A stretch of DNA of 64,000 nucleotides from Blepharisma stoltei (lineage: Eukaryota > Ciliophora > Heterotrichea > Heterotrichida > Blepharismidae), in contig CAJZBQ010000017.1 in assembly GCA_914767885.1 (NCBI GenBank), positions 682,001-746,000 on the forward strand, in the 5' to 3' direction. The translations under genes were made by a program, and so were the position numbers. Positions 60,006-64,000 of the stretch are shown here, one piece after another (positions within the stretch are counted from its first letter, which is position 1; the number at the start of each line of letters is the position of its first letter). The notes below the pieces were generated by a model. It was not told where the DNA came from. It was given only the letters and a program-made list of their open reading frames with translations, and searched no databases.

Positions 60006-63000
60006 ATGCCAAAGACCTTTAGGCCAATCGAAAATGATGTCAAGGACCTCCACACCTTTCTTTCTCAGTCACTTTTTTCAAGCAAATTTAAGAACTACTT
60101 TTATGGATTTTTCTGTCAGCTTTTTAAAGTAAAGTACAATAGAAAAATAAAGCCAAGTGTCCAGTTCAGCTACGAAATATTAACCAATTTCGTTTTCACA
60201 CTTCAGGTAATATCATTAGCTTGATATCCAAACATGAGTGTGAGTGGCTGAAGCTCATACATATTCATATGACAACTAATGGGGTGGGCAAGCTATGATA
60301 GTGTTTGTGCAAATTTAGGGATTATGGATTATTGCTTTTATGGGACAGTTTCTCTATTATATTTAAATTGTAAATTGGCCTTAAGAGGGCAACCCCACTA
60401 GCTTTTACCTCGTCTTGGATCCAAAAGTCAGCCTCAACAAAGCTCGGATTTCAAATGAGAATATGGAAAGCTTCCGTATCTTGTATAAGGGTTACTCTCT
60501 ATGGCAGAGCTGCCGAATGGATAGTGCCCTGCTGGTCCTGAGAGGTAGGCAAAATCTGTCTAGCCTGTCTGGCAGGGAGAGTAAAACCTTTCTGGGAGAA
60601 TCAAAACTTCCCTCTTCAGCAAGGCATCACCAAGCCTAAAGGCATACTTCAAAAAGATGCAGAGGTCCTGTCAGGACGGTTCCTACCTGCTCCACATGGA
60701 ATGCATCTCGGAGTCAAATTTCCGTCATTTTTTTCTCTATTAGGCATGTGCTTAGTATCATTCTCAGTTTTTGGTTTTTATATTTACATTAAAAAAGACC
60801 CTCCAATTTATATATCAATTTGGCCTCGCAAAATTGCTACGCTACTCACAACAGTGTGCTTGATTCCTAGTACAATGATTTTATTAATGATAGGAAAATA
60901 TTCAATAATAAGCACCAAAACGATAGAGGAATATGATGGGTTGACTTCCTCTATTCTCGATTTTGGCTTTCAAGGAGCTTTTCTTTCAATCATTGGACTT
61001 GCAGTTTTGATTTCAATTAATTTATATTGTGAGTATTTTTCTTGCGATATTCAGCATTCTCACCCAGAAAAAAATTTAAAATCCAGATCATATTCTCTTA
61101 TAGACGTGCAAAAAAGACTTTTTTACATCCTCACTTGTATTTCATTCGTGACTTTTGTAAATGCAAAAGCAATTATTCATCAATCAATCTTATTTTGTTT
61201 TTCACTGTCTTTGAGCTATAAATCAATTACAGTTTTGCATTATTTTAATGAGCTTGAAAATATAATTGAAACATGCAAGCAAAGTGTAATTTCTTTTACA
61301 ATTCTATTTTTTATTTTTGGAGAGCTCTTGGACAGTGCTTCAATTGTAATAGTTTTTACAATTTTCCTGCAGCCGATTATTTTTCTTCTGACAATGAGGC
61401 TAGTTAGACGTAATTATGCAAAGCTAAAAGACAGCAAAGAGTGTCCAAAAAATCAATTTGAGTTCGAAAGAAAATTCAGACATTTATTAACCGATAAAGA
61501 TAATGAAGATAAATTTTGGATATTAGATTTATTTAAGACTTTTTGAAAAGCGAATAAATTTCAAAAAGACAAGCTTTTTGTGATATGGGAATTTAACTAT
61601 TGTCTTTCAATAGTTAAAGACGAAAGATTAGCCAGGGTAAAATTGTCGAAAATTGGGAATGCAAAAACTTCGTTTGAAGGAGAAATCCAAGAATGGAGGC
61701 TTTTTATGTGACTTGTTAAGAAGAAATGCAAAACTTTTCCTGAAACAAGCTATTTAGAGTTTTTAAAAGAGTTCAGCAGAATTAGAATCCAAGATGAAGA
61801 ACTTTGCTATTTGCTGATAGAACTTCAGGCAGAGGCGTCTCTAAAAGCCCCAAGAATTGATAAAATTATAAACTTGGCAAAAAGAACAACGAATTATTTA
61901 ATAAGCCTTTCCGAAGATTTTAAAAACTTGTGTGACAAATATAAGAATGTCGAAGGCTATGAATTATATGGAAGCTTTTTAGAGAATATATCAAGTAATC
62001 GTGAAGAAGCAGAAAAAATGATCAGGAAGAAAAACGGACTTGAAAATTATAAATAACTCCCCCCCCCATCCTTGATCGAACGACTCGCCATCGTTCGATC
62101 AAGGATGGGAGTTAAAAAAAATTTTTTTTGGAAAAAAAAATTTTATATATAAAATATATATATATATTTATTTATTTACTTTTAAATAAGAAGGTTAAGA
62201 GTATTTAATAATTATTTTTAGAGCAAAAAATTGAATTAATTTCATAAAAATACCAATTTTTAATATTTTGATTTATTAGTTACCCTTTAAACTGTATAAA
62301 TTTTAATTTGTTCCTTATTAAATTAAATTTTTTGTTTAAAATTTTAAAGATCTCTATTTTATTAGATTATTGATTTTTTAAGCCTAGATTGATGACTAAA
62401 TCACTTCGGATAGTTGATTTCGAAGCTTTCTGTCGTCTCAAAGTCCCTGAAAACAACTTTATTAGGTACATCTTCCCAAGCTTTTGATAACTAATATATT
62501 TTTATATATATAAAAGTTGCATGATATGAAAATCGTTCGATCAAGGATGGGGGTTAATTTCCCCAATTTTTAGGAATTTTTACAGTCAATCGTTCGATCA
62601 AGGATGTGGGGGGGGGGGGAGTAAGCAGAATAATACTAAAAAATTAGAAGACTATGGAAAAGATGTGCCTATTATATTGGTATCTTGCTCTGATAATAAT
62701 ATTATGTATATCAATGAAAAAGCTTCACTATTGTTTAAAACTTCAATTGGAAATATACTTGGCACTTCACTTTTGAATTTTATTCCTCAACCTTTCGATG
62801 TTTGTCACATGACAAATATTAAAGATTTTGTGTTAGACAGCAGCACGATTGAGCTTCCGTCGCACAAACATTTATTTTTCAAAAATGTTCAAGGATATTT
62901 ATTTGAGTGCAATTTTTTAATTAAATTGACAGCATTTCACAACTGTGCATATTTTTTGATTTCTTTTGAGCAAAGGAAAGCAACACGTGAAATTGCATTA

Positions 63001-64000
63001 ATTTCAGACGATGGGTTTATTATGGGACATTCAGAGCTTTTCCCCTTCTATATTGGCTCTGAATCAAAATTCTTAATAGGCAAAACCCTATCATCTGTAG
63101 TCCCTATTTTAGACATAGATAAAATGAGAGAATTTGAGCCCTGGCTAATGTCTTTTAACAGCGGCCAAATTGCTTTTATTAATGCAAAAAAAGAAATAAA
63201 CTCCACCATAATCCGTAATTTAATGATTCTTCATGACGATCAAGAAATAAAAAACTGAAAAGAAGGAATTTATCATGACCAATCTATGCATTTTGCAGAT
63301 CAAGACATAACTTTTGACTTCGATAAATCTCAAATAGAAGAAGAAAGCAGAAAAAGCATCCAAGTCCAATTTCTCTCAGTCAGCAATATATCACTTTTGC
63401 CAAAGCCTTCATTTGAAACAGAAGTTTATACTAATGAAGAATTCGGGATTAAAGATATGAGTACCAGGAGGCAAAACGAGCCTTCTCCAAGAAATGAAGA
63501 CAAAAAATCGGGGACTGAAGATTTTTCAAAATCTTCAGTTGGCTCAAAATTTTCAAAACAAGCTCAAAATCTCCTTTCAGAATCAAAAAGAAAAATTAGG
63601 ATCCTAGAAATTGTGCTTTTTATAGTGGTAAGAATAAATTAGATGTCATCTGTTATAGTAGTTGTTGGTGCCATTCTGGGGTATATGATCACTGACATAT
63701 CATATACAATGTCTTTAATTCCCCTTCCATGAGCATATAAAATATTTGTTGATTGCAATGCTTTTTAATATAAAATTTATAAAATTTACAGTATTTTTTC
63801 CAATATTTATAAAAGCGCATTTCAGAAATTTCCAATTAATTTAATATATAAAATTTATAGTTAAAGTGCAATCTATTTAGAATTATTAAGAGATTTCATT
63901 ATATAAAATACTGAAATTTCCAATGGTTTTATTCGCTAATGAAGGAGGAGTAAGCTCTTTCAAAAATTTAGGACAGCTGTTATATAATCTTGGGCTATCC
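60006..64000 (+). CDS. Gene 9: PAS-domain multipass membrane protein, 3' truncated by window end
   Basis: Start ATG 60006 (MPKTFRPIENDVKDLHTF). Inserts 60358-60740, 62050-62621 and 63716-63950 and intron 63628-63642 removed; frame is kept to the window end (SSFKNLGQLLYNLGLS). The His loop reads CDIQHSHPEKNLKSRSYS, with Gln for Lys. DERLARVKLSKI. PAS domain IMYINEKASLLFK, QPFDVCHMTNI. The linker is Ser/Glu/Lys-rich. The first C-terminal membrane segment follows intron 1. The remaining three segments lie beyond the window. Confidence 0.86.
60358..60740. mobile_element. G+C-rich insert with 11-bp target duplication
   Basis: TTTCTCTATTA is at 60349-60359 and 60732-60742; the body is 60360-60731. 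Joining at its TA gives GTVSLLGMCLVSFSVFGFYI. No similarity to the SINE pair seen by eye. The ORF at 60415-60639 has no recognised domain. Confidence 0.8.
62050..62621. mobile_element. MITE-like IES with ATCCTTGATCGAACGA ends (572 bp)
   Basis: Left ACTCCC-C(n)-ATCCTTGATCGAACGA, followed at once by its inverse CGTTCGATCAAGGATGGGAGT. Two more copies lie near 62532 and 62590, the last with G(n)AG-TA. The middle is AT-rich and unlike the CTCCGTGAG family. Frame requires the left TA at 62050-62051, four bases outside the usual TA-ACTCCC point (62054), giving GLENYKQNNTKKLEDYGKD. Confidence 0.85.
63716..63950 (+). mobile_element. Worn MITE-like IES, CTCCGTGAG family, copy K (235 bp)
   Basis: Left ATTCCCCTTCCAT-GAGC, right GGTTTTATTCGCTAATGAAG-GAGGAG-TA. 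Same codon position as copy A in gene 1; removal gives MSLSSFKNLGQLLYNLG. Confidence 0.82.

Noticed and set aside
1-64000. Genes as decayed pseudogenes full of TGA stops
   Set aside because: TGA falls on conserved Trp in all paralogs. After removal of IESs and introns eight of nine models are exactly in frame, and the ninth is off by one base.

Overview
Organism and genome type. The window reads as germline (micronuclear) DNA of a heterotrich ciliate, most likely Blepharisma. Four things point there. (1) TGA sits at conserved tryptophan positions in every gene, while TAA and TAG act as stops. (2) Introns are 15 nt, GT...AG, at fixed positions. (3) Base composition is very AT-rich. (4) The genes are cut by many inserts flanked by TA; removing one TA plus the insert restores frame and paralog alignment. 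These inserts behave as internal eliminated sequences (IESs). With the inserts and introns listed here removed, the spliced lengths of genes 1, 2 and 4-9 (gene 1 from base 115, gene 9 up to its intron) are exact multiples of three. Gene 3 is one base off unless a 16-nt intron is assumed.

Layout. Nine members of one paralogous family fill the window: gene 1 (5' truncated, to 5747), gene 2 (7310-12004), gene 3 (13364-19958), gene 4 (21375-26957), gene 5 (27275-31941), gene 6 (32321-38772) and gene 7 (41657-48617) on +, gene 8 (48680-57878) on -, and gene 9 (60006 to the window end) on +. Genes 7 and 8 converge with 62 bp between stops; 8 and 9 diverge. Complete products are about 1370-1410 aa. 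Each has an N-terminal multipass membrane block, a cytosolic helical part with a TmcB/TmcC-like look, a PAS domain, a Ser-rich linker, and a C-terminal block of four membrane segments with two large loops. Function is unknown; sensing or signalling at a membrane is an inference.

Inserts. About 40 IESs or elements are resolved. They include a MITE family carrying the word CTCCGTGAGTGAACAAAA (11 copies, one nested in another IES), MITE-like inserts with the same C-tract ends but other core words, very AT-rich short IESs of 68-130 bp, hairpin-rich elements, and a 653-bp element with a 9-bp target duplication and GGCCTATTTTTTTT arrays. Retroposons are also present: two copies of a 430-bp SINE-like element with a GTAA tail, several elements starting TTAG, and a 4.7-kb LINE inside gene 8 that itself reads TGA as Trp but is frame-broken. 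An older LINE relic lies at 38.9-40.2 kb. Several transposon target duplications contain a TA, so the insertion brought its own TA boundaries.

Between genes lie AT-rich spacers with decayed pieces of the same gene family, one small unrelated ORF (20529-20744, -) and hairpin elements. I saw no rRNA, tRNA or CRISPR.
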